Below the pieces are notes generated by a model. It saw only the letters and a list, made by a program, of their open reading frames with translations, was not told the origin of the DNA and did not search any database. A stretch of DNA of 64,000 bases from Hyphomonadaceae bacterium (GTDB lineage Bacteria; Pseudomonadota; Alphaproteobacteria; Caulobacterales; Hyphomonadaceae), in contig JANSYM010000001.1 in NCBI GenBank assembly GCA_024742355.1, forward strand, positions 186,001-250,000, written 5' to 3'. This document shows, one piece after another, positions 51,790 through 62,092 of the stretch (positions are counted from its first letter, which is position 1; each line of letters begins with the position of its first letter). The position numbers and the translations under genes are program-made.

Positions 51790-53402
51790 TGAAGCGGATA
51801 TCGCCATTTGTAACAGGGGCAACACTGACCCTGGCTATGGGTTTGGTCCCGATGAGCGCGCTCGCTCAGGTTCAGATCACGGAAAACCCGATGGGCGTCA
51901 GCTCGCTCGACCCCGGTGAAACCGGGGTTACGCGCGTTGTGAAACTGGGCACGAACAAGTCGATCGTCATCGATCTCGATCGGCCTGCGTCTGACGTCAT
52001 TATTACCAATCCGCTGATTGCGGACGCGACGGTTCAGACCGCGCGCCGCATCATCTTTCGCGGCGTGCAGGTCGGACAGACCAATGCCTTCGTGTTTGGT
52101 CCTGACGGGCGGCCCTTGATCAATCTTGAGATCACCGTCGATCAGGATACCGCAGTCATTGATCAGATGATCCAGCGCTACGTTCCGGATGCGCGCGTGA
52201 GCGTGGAAAGTGCCAATGGAAACCTGATCGTGTCCGGTACGGTCGACAGCCTGGTTCAATCGGATCAGGTGATGCGCCTGGTGACGACCTATTCGCCGAC
52301 CGGTGATGCGACTGGCGTCGTCAACATGATGTCGGTCCGCGCGAAAGACCAGGTCATGCTGGAGGTACGCATTGTCGAGATGCAGCGCACCGTGGTCAAA
52401 CAGCTCGGCATCAATCTGACCGGCACCACCACGTTCGGCGATCTGGCGAGCCAGGCATTGTCGCAACTGTTTGATACAGCAGGTCGACCGCTATTCTTTG
52501 ATCCCGTGCTTGGATTGAACAATAACGGACAAGGCGAAGCGATTCAGGCGCTTCAGCCGGCCACGCCATTCTCCAACCGTTTCCAGATTTCGAGTTCTAA
52601 CACGTTCAACATTGCTGGCGGATCGCTTGGCGGTTTGTCGACAGAGGTCGGCTACACCAACTTTGTTGGCGGCACCGCGCAGTCATCGCTCGGGGCCAAG
52701 TTCGATGCGCTTGAGCGGGTCGGAATTGTCCGCACGCTCGCCGAGCCGAACATCATGGCTGTCTCGGGCGAAAGCGCGAAATTCCTGGCTGGTGGTGAAT
52801 TCCCGGTACCGGTTTCGCAAGACGAAGAAGGCCGCATCGGGATTGAGTTCAAGCCGTTCGGTGTTGGCCTCGCATTCACGCCGGTCGTGCTGTCGGAAGG
52901 CCGAATTTCGCTGAAAGTCTCAACCGAGATTTCCGAACTGTCCAATCAGGGCGCCTTCCAGGGCCAATCGGTCGCGGGTGTCACTGCGGATGGCCAGGTG
53001 GTGACCGCGCAGACGCTGACCATTCCATCGCTGACGGTGCGCCGCGCCGAGAGTGTCGTTGAGCTGCCATCCGGCGGATCGACCATGCTTGCTGGCTTGA
53101 TCCAGTCGCGCTCGCGTCAGACCATCGACCAGCTGCCGGGTATCAAGAAACTGCCTGTGATCGGGTCACTGTTCCAGTCGCGCGACTTCATCAATGAAGA
53201 AACCGAAATGGTCGTGATCATTACGCCTTACCTGGTTGATCCGGCACGCAAAGACGAACTGAAGACTCCGGCCGACGGCTTCGTAAATGCCTCTGACCCG
53301 CAGACGATCTTCTTTGGCAAACTAAACGCTCAGTATGCGGAAGCAGGCGAAGGTTTGTCCAAGGACAACTACTCTGCGCCTGTTGGCTTCATTGAGGAAT
53401 AA
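51789..53402 (+). CDS. cpaC: CpaC/RcpA outer-membrane secretin
   Basis: The 537-residue product has a signal peptide ending near ALAQ, the pilus N-domain (about residues 45-120, KLGTNKSIVIDLDRPASDVIITNPLIADA) and a BON-like domain near 120-190. The secretin core runs to about residue 490, with motifs RTLAEPNIMAVSGESAKFLAGGEFPVPV and VPSGGSTMLAGLIQ-like VELPSGGSTMLAGLI. It forms the pore through which the Flp pilus leaves the cell. It overlaps cpaB and precedes cpaD. Confidence 0.93.
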   Translation: MKRISPFVTGATLTLAMGLVPMSALAQVQITENPMGVSSLDPGETGVTRVVKLGTNKSIVIDLDRPASDVIITNPLIADATVQTARRIIFRGVQVGQTNAFVFGPDGRPLINLEITVDQDTAVIDQMIQRYVPDARVSVESANGNLIVSGTVDSLVQSDQVMRLVTTYSPTGDATGVVNMMSVRAKDQVMLEVRIVEMQRTVVKQLGINLTGTTTFGDLASQALSQLFDTAGRPLFFDPVLGLNNNGQGEAIQALQPATPFSNRFQISSSNTFNIAGGSLGGLSTEVGYTNFVGGTAQSSLGAKFDALERVGIVRTLAEPNIMAVSGESAKFLAGGEFPVPVSQDEEGRIGIEFKPFGVGLAFTPVVLSEGRISLKVSTEISELSNQGAFQGQSVAGVTADGQVVTAQTLTIPSLTVRRAESVVELPSGGSTMLAGLIQSRSRQTIDQLPGIKKLPVIGSLFQSRDFINEETEMVVIITPYLVDPARKDELKTPADGFVNASDPQTIFFGKLNAQYAEAGEGLSKDNYSAPVGFIEE

Positions 53403-53410
53403 GTGAGATC

Positions 53411-54118
53411 ATGATGATGAAAAAACACCTTCTGATCGGCGCCGCATTCAGCGCGACCCTCGTGATTACAGGCTGTCAGTCGAATGGCTCAGCCGGGCAC
53501 GTGCCGGCTGAATATTTCTCGGGAACAACACTGGATCGCAATCCGATCGGTGTTTCTCAGCACACTGAGTATCTTGAAGTTCAGATGGACGACCGCGACA
53601 ACCAGCTTCGCGTTGCCGAACTGATGAAAGTTCGCGCCTTCCTGGATGATTATACCGATGTCGGTCATGGCCCTCTGGTTGTGTCCATGCCGCACAAAGC
53701 CAGCAATCCGCAGCTTGCTGTCGGCGCTGTCGCTGAAGTGCGTCAGCTCGCCTGGGAAGCGGGTGTCGGATACGAAAAACTGCTCGGCGCCTCCTATAAT
53801 GCCGACGGCCGTGCCTCGACGCCAATCATCATGGCGTTCAAGACCTATAAGGCGATCGCGCCGAAATGTACGTCGCTGGCACAGATCGATGTCACCAATG
53901 CGGTTTCCAACAGCGACCTGCCATCGCTTGGATGTGCGGTGCGAACCAATATGGCGGCGATGATTGCCGAGCCATCCGATTTGCTGGGTGGCCGCGAACT
54001 CGACGAAGGCGATCTTGATCGCCGCAGCCGTCAGCTCGAATTGTGGCGCAATGGCGAAACCAGTGCAGCCGTGCGGAGCGATGCCGAGTCGGCGGTCGTT
54101 TCGAACGCAGTAAACTAG
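53411..54118 (+). CDS. cpaD: CpaD pilus assembly lipoprotein
   Basis: The 235-residue product has a signal peptide ending in VITGC (Cys 22). The mature part carries the CpaD pattern: HTEYLEVQMDDRDNQLRVAELMKVRAFL, GHGPLVVSMPHKASN and SLGCAVRTNMAAMIAEPSDLLGGRELD near residues 174-200. CpaD is needed for secretin stability or localisation. It lies nine bases after cpaC. Confidence 0.9.
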   Translation: MMMKKHLLIGAAFSATLVITGCQSNGSAGHVPAEYFSGTTLDRNPIGVSQHTEYLEVQMDDRDNQLRVAELMKVRAFLDDYTDVGHGPLVVSMPHKASNPQLAVGAVAEVRQLAWEAGVGYEKLLGASYNADGRASTPIIMAFKTYKAIAPKCTSLAQIDVTNAVSNSDLPSLGCAVRTNMAAMIAEPSDLLGGRELDEGDLDRRSRQLELWRNGETSAAVRSDAESAVVSNAVN

Positions 54119-54147
54119 GCGTGTGAGTAACACGGGGAGTGAAGTAG

Positions 54148-55545
54148 ATGTCGAATGATAACGCGCTTTTCGAAGACGATTTCGAAATGGAATTCGAAGA
54201 CGATTTCGATTCCGCCCTGGCGACAGTGCTCGACGAAAGCGCTGAGGTTGAGGACGTTGATCTCGACGCGCCCATGAAGGACCTGGACGAGTTCGAACCT
54301 GAAGACACGCTGCAGGAAGCCGCACCGATCGTCTATTCCGACCATGAAGAGGGCGGCTATCGGGCCATTCCAGCCATCTCTGCCATCGCCTTCTGCGAGA
54401 CCAGTCGGACGACGCAGCTCATGGAAGCGGTCGCCAATGACCGGCGCATGACGCAGGCCAATGTCTCGACCATGGAAGGTGGCCTGGAAGCGGCGATCGC
54501 CTATCTGTCAGAGAACACCACGCCAAACTTGCTGGTGCTGGAATCGTCGGCGCCGAATGCCACCATGATCGCTCAGATTGATGAGCTCGCATCGCATTGC
54601 GATGAGGGCGTGCAGGTCATGGTGATTGGCAGCACCAATGATATCGGTCTGTACCGCCAGCTCATGGCGCGCGGTGTCAGTGAATACCTGGTGCCACCCG
54701 TTGCGCCGGTTCAGATTGTCCGTTCGATCAGCCAGCTGTTCGCTGACCCGGATGCACCTTTTGTCGGCAAGTCGATCTCTGTGATCGGCGCCAAGGGCGG
54801 TGTCGGCGCGTCGACGATTTCGCACAACCTGGCCTGGGCCCTGTCTGAGAGCACGCATGTAAACACGGCGCTCATCGACTTGGATCTGTCATTCGGAACA
54901 ACGGCGCTCGATTTCAATCATGAGAATCAGCAAACCGTGGCCGATGCCTTGCTGGCACCGGAACGTGTCGATGATGCTGTGGTGTCGAAACTGCTGTCAA
55001 AAGTGACGGACCGCCTGTCTCTGTTCACGGCGCCAGCGACTGTTTCGCAAATCATGGACATCCCCGCCCATTCCTACTCGACCATTGTCGACACCGTGCG
55101 CCGCGTGATGCCGTTCGTGGTGCTTGACCTGCCGCATGCCTGGAATGAGTGGACCTATCAGACCCTGCTCGGCTCTGACGAGGTTATTCTCGTCTGTCAG
55201 CCGGACCTCGCCTCGCTGCGCAACGGCAAGAACATGATCGATGAGCTCAAGGCCCAGCGCCCGAATGATGCGCCGCCCAAGCTTGTGCTGAACATGATGG
55301 GGGTTCCCAAGCGTCCGGAGATTCCAACCAAGGATTTTGCCGCGGCAATTGATGTGGAACCTTCGATTGTCTTGCCGTTCGATCCGCAATTGTTCGGCAC
55401 GGCATCGAATAATGGACAGATGATTTCTGAAACCAATGCCCAGGCAGATGCCTCGGTGGCGATCGATCAGCTGGCCGGCGACCTGACGGGTCGCGAGGTC
55501 GTGATGCAGCAGAAATCTCTCCTGAGCAAACTGCTCGGGAAATAG
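54148..55545 (+). CDS. cpaE: CpaE/TadZ pilus-localising ATPase-like protein
   Basis: The 465-residue product starts with a very acidic tail (about residues 1-60). An atypical receiver domain (about 75-195) follows, then a MinD/ParA-like ATPase with the deviant Walker A GAKGGVGASTI at Lys 216 and DLDLSFGTTALDF. TadZ proteins place the pilus machine at the cell pole. The long acidic tail is notable. ATG 54148 follows cpaD by 29 bases. Confidence 0.9.
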   Translation: MSNDNALFEDDFEMEFEDDFDSALATVLDESAEVEDVDLDAPMKDLDEFEPEDTLQEAAPIVYSDHEEGGYRAIPAISAIAFCETSRTTQLMEAVANDRRMTQANVSTMEGGLEAAIAYLSENTTPNLLVLESSAPNATMIAQIDELASHCDEGVQVMVIGSTNDIGLYRQLMARGVSEYLVPPVAPVQIVRSISQLFADPDAPFVGKSISVIGAKGGVGASTISHNLAWALSESTHVNTALIDLDLSFGTTALDFNHENQQTVADALLAPERVDDAVVSKLLSKVTDRLSLFTAPATVSQIMDIPAHSYSTIVDTVRRVMPFVVLDLPHAWNEWTYQTLLGSDEVILVCQPDLASLRNGKNMIDELKAQRPNDAPPKLVLNMMGVPKRPEIPTKDFAAAIDVEPSIVLPFDPQLFGTASNNGQMISETNAQADASVAIDQLAGDLTGREVVMQQKSLLSKLLGK

Positions 55546-55568
55546 TGATTTAGAAGAGGGATTTCCCG

Positions 55569-57077
55569 ATGGCATTTGGCAAACGCACAGGCGCAGCAAA
55601 TCCGGCAAGTCCTGCCGCGCGCCCCACTATGCCTGCCGCTCCCAAACCGGAGGCGCCCGCGCCTGCGCCGGAACCTGCCGTGGCCAAAAAGGTTGCGCCG
55701 CCGCCGCCCAAGCCTGCTGAATCCAAGGAAAAACCGAAACCCGCTGCGCTCAAACCGCCAGCGGCTGCCGAGCATCAGGAGACCATAACCAAGGTCAATG
55801 ATCGCTCAGAGGAATATTATGCCACCAAGACGACGATCTTCAACGCGCTGATCGACACGATCGACCTTGGTCAGCTGGCGCAGCTTGACCAGGAAAGCGC
55901 CCGCGAAGAGATCCGCGACATTGTCGTTGAGATCATCGCGATCAAGAATGTTGTGATGTCGATTTCAGAGCAGGAACATCTGCTCGATGATATCTGTAAC
56001 GACGTACTTGGCTATGGCCCGCTCGAGCCGCTCCTGGCCCGTGATGACATTGCTGATATCATGGTGAACGGCGCCGACACTTGCTATATCGAAGTCGACG
56101 GCAAGATCGAGCGCACGAATATCCGCTTCCGCGACAATGCGCAGCTGATGAATATCTGTCAGCGCATTGTGAGCCAGGTCGGTCGCCGCGTCGATGATGC
56201 CAGCCCGATTTGTGACGCGCGCCTGCTGGATGGCTCTCGTGTCAACGTGATCGCCCCGCCGCTCTCGATTGACGGTCCGGCGCTCACCATTCGTAAGTTT
56301 AAGAAGGACAAGCTGAAGCTTCAGGACCTGGTAAATTTCAAGTCGATTTCGGAAGCTGGCGCTGAAATCCTCCGCATTATCGGCCATTCACGCTGTAACA
56401 TCCTGATCTCCGGCGGAACCGGTTCTGGTAAGACAACGCTGCTCAACTGTCTGACAGGTTTCATCGAGCCCGGCGAACGCGTCATCACGTGTGAAGACTC
56501 GGCCGAATTGCAGCTGCAACAGCCGCATGTTGTGCGTCTTGAAACACGACCGCCAAATATTGAGGGATCAGGCGCCGTCACCATGCGTGACCTGGTCAAG
56601 AACTGTCTGCGGATGCGTCCTGAACGGATCATCGTGGGCGAGGTGCGTGGACCAGAGGCATTTGACCTGTTGCAGGCGATGAACACAGGCCACGACGGCT
56701 CGATGGGCACGCTGCACGCAAACAGCCCGCGCGAAGCCCTGTCACGGGTTGAATCCATGATCACCATGGGCGGCTTCAGCCTGCCGGCGAAGACCATTCG
56801 CGAAATGATTGTCGGTTCGGTCGATGTCGTGGTGCAGGCCTCGCGTCTGCGCGACGGCTCGCGACGCATCATGTGCGTGACCGAAGTCATGGGTCTGGAA
56901 GGCGATACGATCGTTCTTCAGGACATTCTCAAATACGAAATTGAAGGCGAGGATGGCGATGGCAAGATTGTCGGCCGCCACCGCGGCACCGGCATTGGCC
57001 GCCCGAAATTCTGGGAACGCGCGCAATACTACAATCTCGAGCGAGATCTCGCGACGGCTCTGGACGATTTGGAGTAG
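55569..57077 (+). CDS. cpaF: CpaF/TadA pilus assembly ATPase
   Basis: The 502-residue product has a Pro/Ala-rich N-terminal tail (about residues 8-70), then the secretion ATPase domain with Walker [12 protein letters not shown] near 280-290, the Asp-box region in [22 protein letters not shown], Walker [34 protein letters not shown] and the His box. It powers Flp pilus extension and probably retraction. Confidence 0.95.
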   Translation: MAFGKRTGAANPASPAARPTMPAAPKPEAPAPAPEPAVAKKVAPPPPKPAESKEKPKPAALKPPAAAEHQETITKVNDRSEEYYATKTTIFNALIDTIDLGQLAQLDQESAREEIRDIVVEIIAIKNVVMSISEQEHLLDDICNDVLGYGPLEPLLARDDIADIMVNGADTCYIEVDGKIERTNIRFRDNAQLMNICQRIVSQVGRRVDDASPICDARLLDGSRVNVIAPPLSIDGPALTIRKFKKDKLKLQDLVNFKSISEAGAEILRIIGHSRCNILISGGTGSGKTTLLNCLTGFIEPGERVITCEDSAELQLQQPHVVRLETRPPNIEGSGAVTMRDLVKNCLRMRPERIIVGEVRGPEAFDLLQAMNTGHDGSMGTLHANSPREALSRVESMITMGGFSLPAKTIREMIVGSVDVVVQASRLRDGSRRIMCVTEVMGLEGDTIVLQDILKYEIEGEDGDGKIVGRHRGTGIGRPKFWERAQYYNLERDLATALDDLE

Positions 57078-57080
57078 GGC

Positions 57081-58118
57081 ATGGATCTCAGTGGTGACAC
57101 CCTCATCTATGTAATCGGTGCGCTGGCTTTCTTCTGTATTGCCGGACTGGGCATCGCATTTACCGGCAATGCCGACACCGAAAAGGCGTCGAAGCGTGCA
57201 CGTCAGCTGGCTTCGGGTGAGTCGACCAGTGGCCGCCGGGACCGCAATGACCCGAATGCGGCCCGCAAGAAACAGACGCAGCAAATGCTCAAAAAGCTGC
57301 GCGAACAGGACGAGAAACGGCGCAAGTCGCTGATGGCGAACGATATCCAGTCCAAGATTGATCAGGCCGGTCTGGAAATGCCAGCCCAGGTGTTCTGGAT
57401 CATCTCGATTGTGCTCGGCGTAATGGCCGCGTTTGGGGCCTGGTATTCCGGTGCAGATGGCCCGCCCATGATCCTGGGTTATGAGTTCAAGTCGCGTCCG
57501 CTGACGATTGCGGCTGCGGGCTTCGTTGGCGGCGTCGGCCTGCCACGCTTCGTCCTCAACTTCCTGACCAAGGGTCGGAACAAGAAGCTGATGAACCAGT
57601 TCGCCGATGGTATCGATATTATCGTTCGCGGTGTGAAATCCGGCCTGCCGCTGAACGAATGTCTTCGCATCATTGCGCGGGAAAGCCCGGCCCCGCTTGG
57701 TCCAGAATTCCAGTTGCTGTGTGACAATCTGCAAATGGGGACGACGACTGAGCGCGCCTTGCAGCAATTCTACAAGCGCGTGCCTTTGTCGGAAGTGAAT
57801 TTCTTCGTGATCGTGCTTTCGATCCAGGCCAAGGCCGGTGGTAACCTGTCCGAAGCGCTCGGCAACCTGTCCGGGGTCATCCGCTCACGCAAGATGATGC
57901 GTGAGAAGATCAAGGCGCTGTCCGCCGAAGCCAAGGCCTCTGCCGGTATCATTGGCTGTCTGCCATTTGCGGTGGGCTTCATGGTCTATCTGACCACGCC
58001 AACCTACATCATGGAGCTGTTCACCAGTTCCGGTGGTCACACTGTCTTGTTCGTGGGCTTCTGCCTGTACGCGATCGGCATCTCCGTGATGCGCAAGATG
58101 ATCAATTTCGATTTCTAG
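57081..58118 (+). CDS. tadB: TadB/CpaG inner-membrane platform protein
   Basis: The 345-residue product has a membrane helix near residues 5-25, a basic cytosolic stretch (ARKKQTQQMLKKLREQDEKRRK), two helices near 110-150, and the type II secretion F domain (about 175-305; FADGIDIIVRGVKSGLPLNECLRIIARE). Two C-terminal helices follow. With TadC it forms the platform that CpaF turns. It begins three bases after the cpaF stop. Confidence 0.92.
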   Translation: MDLSGDTLIYVIGALAFFCIAGLGIAFTGNADTEKASKRARQLASGESTSGRRDRNDPNAARKKQTQQMLKKLREQDEKRRKSLMANDIQSKIDQAGLEMPAQVFWIISIVLGVMAAFGAWYSGADGPPMILGYEFKSRPLTIAAAGFVGGVGLPRFVLNFLTKGRNKKLMNQFADGIDIIVRGVKSGLPLNECLRIIARESPAPLGPEFQLLCDNLQMGTTTERALQQFYKRVPLSEVNFFVIVLSIQAKAGGNLSEALGNLSGVIRSRKMMREKIKALSAEAKASAGIIGCLPFAVGFMVYLTTPTYIMELFTSSGGHTVLFVGFCLYAIGISVMRKMINFDF

Positions 58119-58127
58119 GGGGCCGCG

Positions 58128-59102
58128 TTGGGAAACTTTGCAACATCCTTGAGTGATCCAGCCACCTTGCTGTCCATGGTGGTCGCAGTGGCCATGTTCA
58201 TGACCATTGTAGGCGTGATGTTGCCGGCCCTGAAAGGCGACAAGCTCGAAACACGCCTCAAGCAGGTCTCTTCGCAACGCGAAAAACTGCGCCGCGCCAA
58301 CCGCGCGCAGCTGGAGCAAAAGGGGATCAAGCGCGAAGCCAAGGGCACGATCAGCGAGATTACCAAGAAGCTCGATCTCCAGACCATGCTGGAAGATCCG
58401 AACATTGCCAACAAGCTGGAACAAGCTGGCCTTAGGGGCCCACGGCCGCTGACCATCTTCTATTTCTGCCGCTTCCTGTTGCCATTCATTGGTGCGGTCG
58501 GCGCGTTTGTCTACATCTTCTTCGTCAACGATCACAATCTGTCGCCAGCGATGAAATATGGCTCGATCATCTTCGGGGCCGCGATGGGTTTCTATGCGCC
58601 GAACCTGTATGTCGGCAATATCGCGCAAAAGCGTCAGCAATCAATCATGCAGGCCTTCCCGGATGCGCTCGACATGATGTTGATCTGTGTTGAATCCGGC
58701 ATGTCGATCGAAATGGCCTTTGCCAAGGTTGGCGCGGAGGTCGGCACGGCATCGTCAGAGCTTGCCGAGGAGTTGCAGCTGACAACCGCTGAATTGTCTT
58801 ACTTGCAGGAACGCCGCATGGCGTATGAAAACCTTGCCCGCCGGACCGGTCATGAAGGCGTGAAAGCTGTGACCATGGCGCTGGTGCAGGCCGAACGCTA
58901 CGGTACGCCGCTCGGGGACGCCTTGCGCGTGATGTCCAAGGAAAACCGCGAGATGCGGATGCAGGCAGCGGAAAAGAAGGCTGCGGCGCTTCCGGCTCAG
59001 CTGACCGTCCCGATGATCCTGTTCTTCCTGCCGGTTCTGTTCCTTGTGGTGCTCGGACCAGCGGTCATCAAAGTGATGCGGATGCAGGCCGAAAACGGCT
59101 AA
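58128..59102 (+). CDS. tadC: TadC/CpaH inner-membrane platform protein
   Basis: It starts with TTG 58128 after TAGGGGGCCGCG. The 324-residue product has helices near residues 15-35, 105-145 and 290-318, with the F domain near 170-290 (FPDALDMMLICVESGMSIEMAFAKVGAEVG). It partners TadB. It is the last gene of the rightward cpa operon. No tadE, tadF or tadG pseudopilin genes follow within this window. Confidence 0.92.
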   Translation: MGNFATSLSDPATLLSMVVAVAMFMTIVGVMLPALKGDKLETRLKQVSSQREKLRRANRAQLEQKGIKREAKGTISEITKKLDLQTMLEDPNIANKLEQAGLRGPRPLTIFYFCRFLLPFIGAVGAFVYIFFVNDHNLSPAMKYGSIIFGAAMGFYAPNLYVGNIAQKRQQSIMQAFPDALDMMLICVESGMSIEMAFAKVGAEVGTASSELAEELQLTTAELSYLQERRMAYENLARRTGHEGVKAVTMALVQAERYGTPLGDALRVMSKENREMRMQAAEKKAAALPAQLTVPMILFFLPVLFLVVLGPAVIKVMRMQAENG

Positions 59103-59151
59103 GCGTGCCGCGCCGCGCATTATTCAACTGAGTAAAATGAGGGTTGAGGCG

Positions 59152-60147
59152 CTAGTCGCCTTGCGTGCCGCGCAGCTTTGGTCGCAGGGACACGACCGGC
59201 GCACCGTCGGCGGCGCCGGCAATTTCAGCGCCGTCAGGTTCAGCCATCGCTTCAGACTGGACGTTCGCTTCATTCAGGTCTGGCATCGCTTCTGACGCGC
59301 CAGGCGTTCGCTCGAGATCAGAGATGACTTCATCGAGGTTCTGCAGGCTGTCATAATTTCGTGTCGGCATCACCATCTGGCGCAGCACGGTCTGATTGGC
59401 CTCAACACTGCGGGTGGGCGCCGAAGGATCAACCGCTGCCATTTCGTCAAACCGCCCTTGCAGACCGAGGATGAGCGCCAGGTTCTGGCGTACGCGAACA
59501 TCCGCGCCCGGTTGTTCCGCCGCCTTGCGCAGCGCCGCTTCGGCTTGATTCAGCTGTCCGGTCAATGCCAGGGACAGACCGTAATTGGAAAGTGTGGAAA
59601 CGCGGTCAGGCTCACGCTGCAGGGCGATTTCATACGCATCCTGCGCTTGTGCATGGTTTTCCAGGCGATCGAATGCGAGGCCAAGTCCTGCCAGCGGGGC
59701 CGCCTCTGTTTCCGGCGCAAAATCGGCGCTGCGAACGAAAGCCTGCGCGGCCTCGGTCGGTTTGTTAGCTGACAAAAAGGACCGCCCGAGCTCGAGATAG
59801 AGCTCGTAACTTTGGGGATGGATCGGCAATGCCGTGGTCGCGACTTCGACAACCCGGTCGTGACTGCCGATTCGTCGAAGCGCGCGCATGAAGGCGATCG
59901 TGGTCTCCAGATCTGCGGCATTCTTCTGATATTCATTGGCCCAGAAATTGGCCCGCGTAATCGGGTCGGAGCGTTCTGCCTGCGCGATTTCCTCTGGCGT
60001 TGCCGGGACCAGGGCCTGCGAGATTGCGTCCTGATAGGCCTGTTCTTCAGCCGATAGTGGTTCGGCCGCGCCCGTCGTTGCACACCCCGCCATGGCGATC
60101 AAAGCGAGACCCGGAAGGGCGCGGATAACAGTGTTGGCTCTGGACAT
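59152..60147 (-). CDS. tadD: TadD-like TPR lipoprotein
   Basis: The signal peptide ends in AMAGC (Cys 22). The 331-residue product has tetratricopeptide repeats (about residues 95-240; YELYLELGRSFLSANKPTEAAQAFVRSADFAPE, and GLGLAFDRLENHAQAQDAYEIALQREPDRV). A Pro/Glu-rich tail follows. TadD is an outer-membrane pilotin-like lipoprotein in Flp pilus systems. It is convergent with tadC, 49 bases away, so it is transcribed apart from the operon. Confidence 0.85.
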   Translation of the reverse strand: MSRANTVIRALPGLALIAMAGCATTGAAEPLSAEEQAYQDAISQALVPATPEEIAQAERSDPITRANFWANEYQKNAADLETTIAFMRALRRIGSHDRVVEVATTALPIHPQSYELYLELGRSFLSANKPTEAAQAFVRSADFAPETEAAPLAGLGLAFDRLENHAQAQDAYEIALQREPDRVSTLSNYGLSLALTGQLNQAEAALRKAAEQPGADVRVRQNLALILGLQGRFDEMAAVDPSAPTRSVEANQTVLRQMVMPTRNYDSLQNLDEVISDLERTPGASEAMPDLNEANVQSEAMAEPDGAEIAGAADGAPVVSLRPKLRGTQGD

Positions 60148-60248
60148 TTTGCAGGCTCCGAGGCTGTAAGTGGAGCGAACATGCCAGTGACCTGGTCAAG
60201 ATCAGGTTAACAAAACTGGCTCTGCTATTAACTTGTACGGAAATTGAG

Positions 60249-61625
60249 ATGCCTCATCACCCCGCTTTGATCGCAACTGCTGATGCGCCCGCGAAACTCC
60301 ATCTGTTCTCCGCTGACGATTGGGACGATGACAAGCAGACGTCCGACTTGCCTGATGCGCTGAAAGCCCTGGCCAAAGCGAACGGGTTCAAGGCCAGTTC
60401 TGGCCAGTTCGTGGTGCGAGCGAATGCAGATGGCGCGATCGTCGATGTGCTCGGTGGGCTTGGCGCCGGAACGGATGGCCTGGCGGTCGCCGCGCTCTCG
60501 TCGAAACTCCCCGAAGCAGACTATGAAATCGCGCGCGATGGCGGCTACTCGATGGCGCACATAGCGGCCGGGTGGAATGACGGGGCCTACCGTTTTGATC
60601 GCTATCTCAGCGATAAAGCGACGCCGCCGCGCCTCGTTGTCGGTGAAGGCAATGAGGGCGAAGCGATGATGCGCGAAGCGACGGCAATTGATCGTCTGCG
60701 CGATCTGGTCAACACGCCCGCTGAAGATATGGGGCCGCCAGAAATTCAGGGTACAATCAGCGACTTGGCCGAACGTCATGGGGCAACGCTTGAAACTTTG
60801 ATCGGTGACGCCTTGTTGGAACAGAACTATCCCATGGTGCATGCTGTCGGCCGCGCCGGACCGGAGGCGCCGCGTTTGATGGAGCTGAGCTGGGGCGACG
60901 AGAAACACAAGCAGCTCGCCATTGTTGGCAAAGGCGTGGCTTTTGATACTGGCGGGCTCAATCTCAAGCCTGGCGGTTCCATGCGCCTGATGAAGAAGGA
61001 TATGGGCGGCGCTGCGCACGCGATTGCGCTGGCGGAACTGGTCATGAGCGCAAATCTTCCCGTGCATTTGAAGCTCTATATTCCGGCTGTGGAAAATGCG
61101 ATTGCGGGCGACGCGTTCAGGCCAGGCGATGTGCTGTCTAGCCGCAAGGGCCTGAGTGTCGAGATTGACAATACCGACGCCGAGGGGCGGCTCATCCTCG
61201 GTGATGCACTGACCCGGGCGAGTGAGGAAGATCCTGATCTGCTGATTGATTTCGCCACCCTGACGGGCGCGGCGCGCGTCGCGCTGGGGCCGGATCTGGC
61301 GCCGTTCTATACCGATGACGAGTCGCTGGCGGCGGAGATTGCATCAGGCGCGGCAACAAGCGGCGACCCCGCCTGGCGCATGCCGCTCTGGGCGCCGTAC
61401 AAGTCGATGCTGAAAAGCCCGATTGCTGATTTGGTCAACAGCGCCTCTGGCGGCATGGCCGGGTCGATCACGGCGGCCATCTTCCTCAAACAGTTTGTCG
61501 ACGCCAAATCCTGGGTACATCTGGATGTCTGGGCGTGGCGCGAAGGCAAATATGGCCGTCCCGCCGGCGGTGCAGCCTGCGGCCTGCGCGCGGTTTGGGA
61601 GATGGTGCGTTCGCGATACAGCTAA
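60249..61625 (+). CDS. leucyl aminopeptidase family (M17) enzyme
   Basis: The 458-residue product has the M17 metal and active-site motifs: VGKGVAFDTGGLNLKPGGSMRLMKKDMGGAA near residues 222-253, and the signature NTDAEGRLILGDAL near 308-321. The N-terminal domain (about 1-150) is typical in size. It trims N-terminal amino acids from peptides in the cytoplasm. The stop overlaps the soxR stop by four bases (CTAA). It may be PepA or the related PepB-like branch; the branch is not decided here. Confidence 0.9.
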   Translation: MPHHPALIATADAPAKLHLFSADDWDDDKQTSDLPDALKALAKANGFKASSGQFVVRANADGAIVDVLGGLGAGTDGLAVAALSSKLPEADYEIARDGGYSMAHIAAGWNDGAYRFDRYLSDKATPPRLVVGEGNEGEAMMREATAIDRLRDLVNTPAEDMGPPEIQGTISDLAERHGATLETLIGDALLEQNYPMVHAVGRAGPEAPRLMELSWGDEKHKQLAIVGKGVAFDTGGLNLKPGGSMRLMKKDMGGAAHAIALAELVMSANLPVHLKLYIPAVENAIAGDAFRPGDVLSSRKGLSVEIDNTDAEGRLILGDALTRASEEDPDLLIDFATLTGAARVALGPDLAPFYTDDESLAAEIASGAATSGDPAWRMPLWAPYKSMLKSPIADLVNSASGGMAGSITAAIFLKQFVDAKSWVHLDVWAWREGKYGRPAGGAACGLRAVWEMVRSRYS

Positions 61626-62071
61626 CGTGCGTCGCCGATGACGAAGCGTGGGCCGACACCAAGTCGCCGGGCCTTGTCGTCCGGATTGTAGAGACTGCAG
61701 GCTTTCAGCGACAGGCAGCCACAACCAATACAACCGTCCAGACGTTCGCGCATGCGTTCCATCATCGCGATGCGCTCGTCCAGGGTCTTGCGGAACCGGC
61801 GCGAAATCTTGGACCAGTCAGCCTTGGTGGGCGTGCGCCCTTCCGGAAGCTGTGCCATCACGTCTTTGATCTGCTCGATCGAAAGGCCAATTTGCTGAGC
61901 AATCAGAATGAAGGACAGGCGCCGAATGTCGGAGCCTTCATAGCGGCGCTGATTACCATCATTGCGATCCGGCGTGATCAGGCCCTTCTTTTCATAGAAG
62001 CGGATGGCGGACACGGAGAGCCCCGTCCGACTTGCCAGGTCCCCGATTGAAAGCCCGCGTTTCATTGCCAT
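61622..62071 (-). CDS. soxR: redox-sensing MerR-family regulator SoxR
   Basis: The 149-residue product has an N-terminal MerR helix-turn-helix (LSIGDLASRTGLSVSAIRFYEKKGLI) and a dimerisation helix. The [2Fe-2S] motif CIGCGCLSLKAC at Cys 114, 117, 119 and 125 is the SoxR hallmark. SoxR becomes active when redox-cycling compounds oxidise its cluster. It is divergent from the VOC gene; the SoxR box between them points to that gene as its main target here. Confidence 0.93.
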   Translation of the reverse strand: MAMKRGLSIGDLASRTGLSVSAIRFYEKKGLITPDRNDGNQRRYEGSDIRRLSFILIAQQIGLSIEQIKDVMAQLPEGRTPTKADWSKISRRFRKTLDERIAMMERMRERLDGCIGCGCLSLKACSLYNPDDKARRLGVGPRFVIGDAR

Positions 62072-62092
62072 GAAATTTCTCCAAGAAATAGC

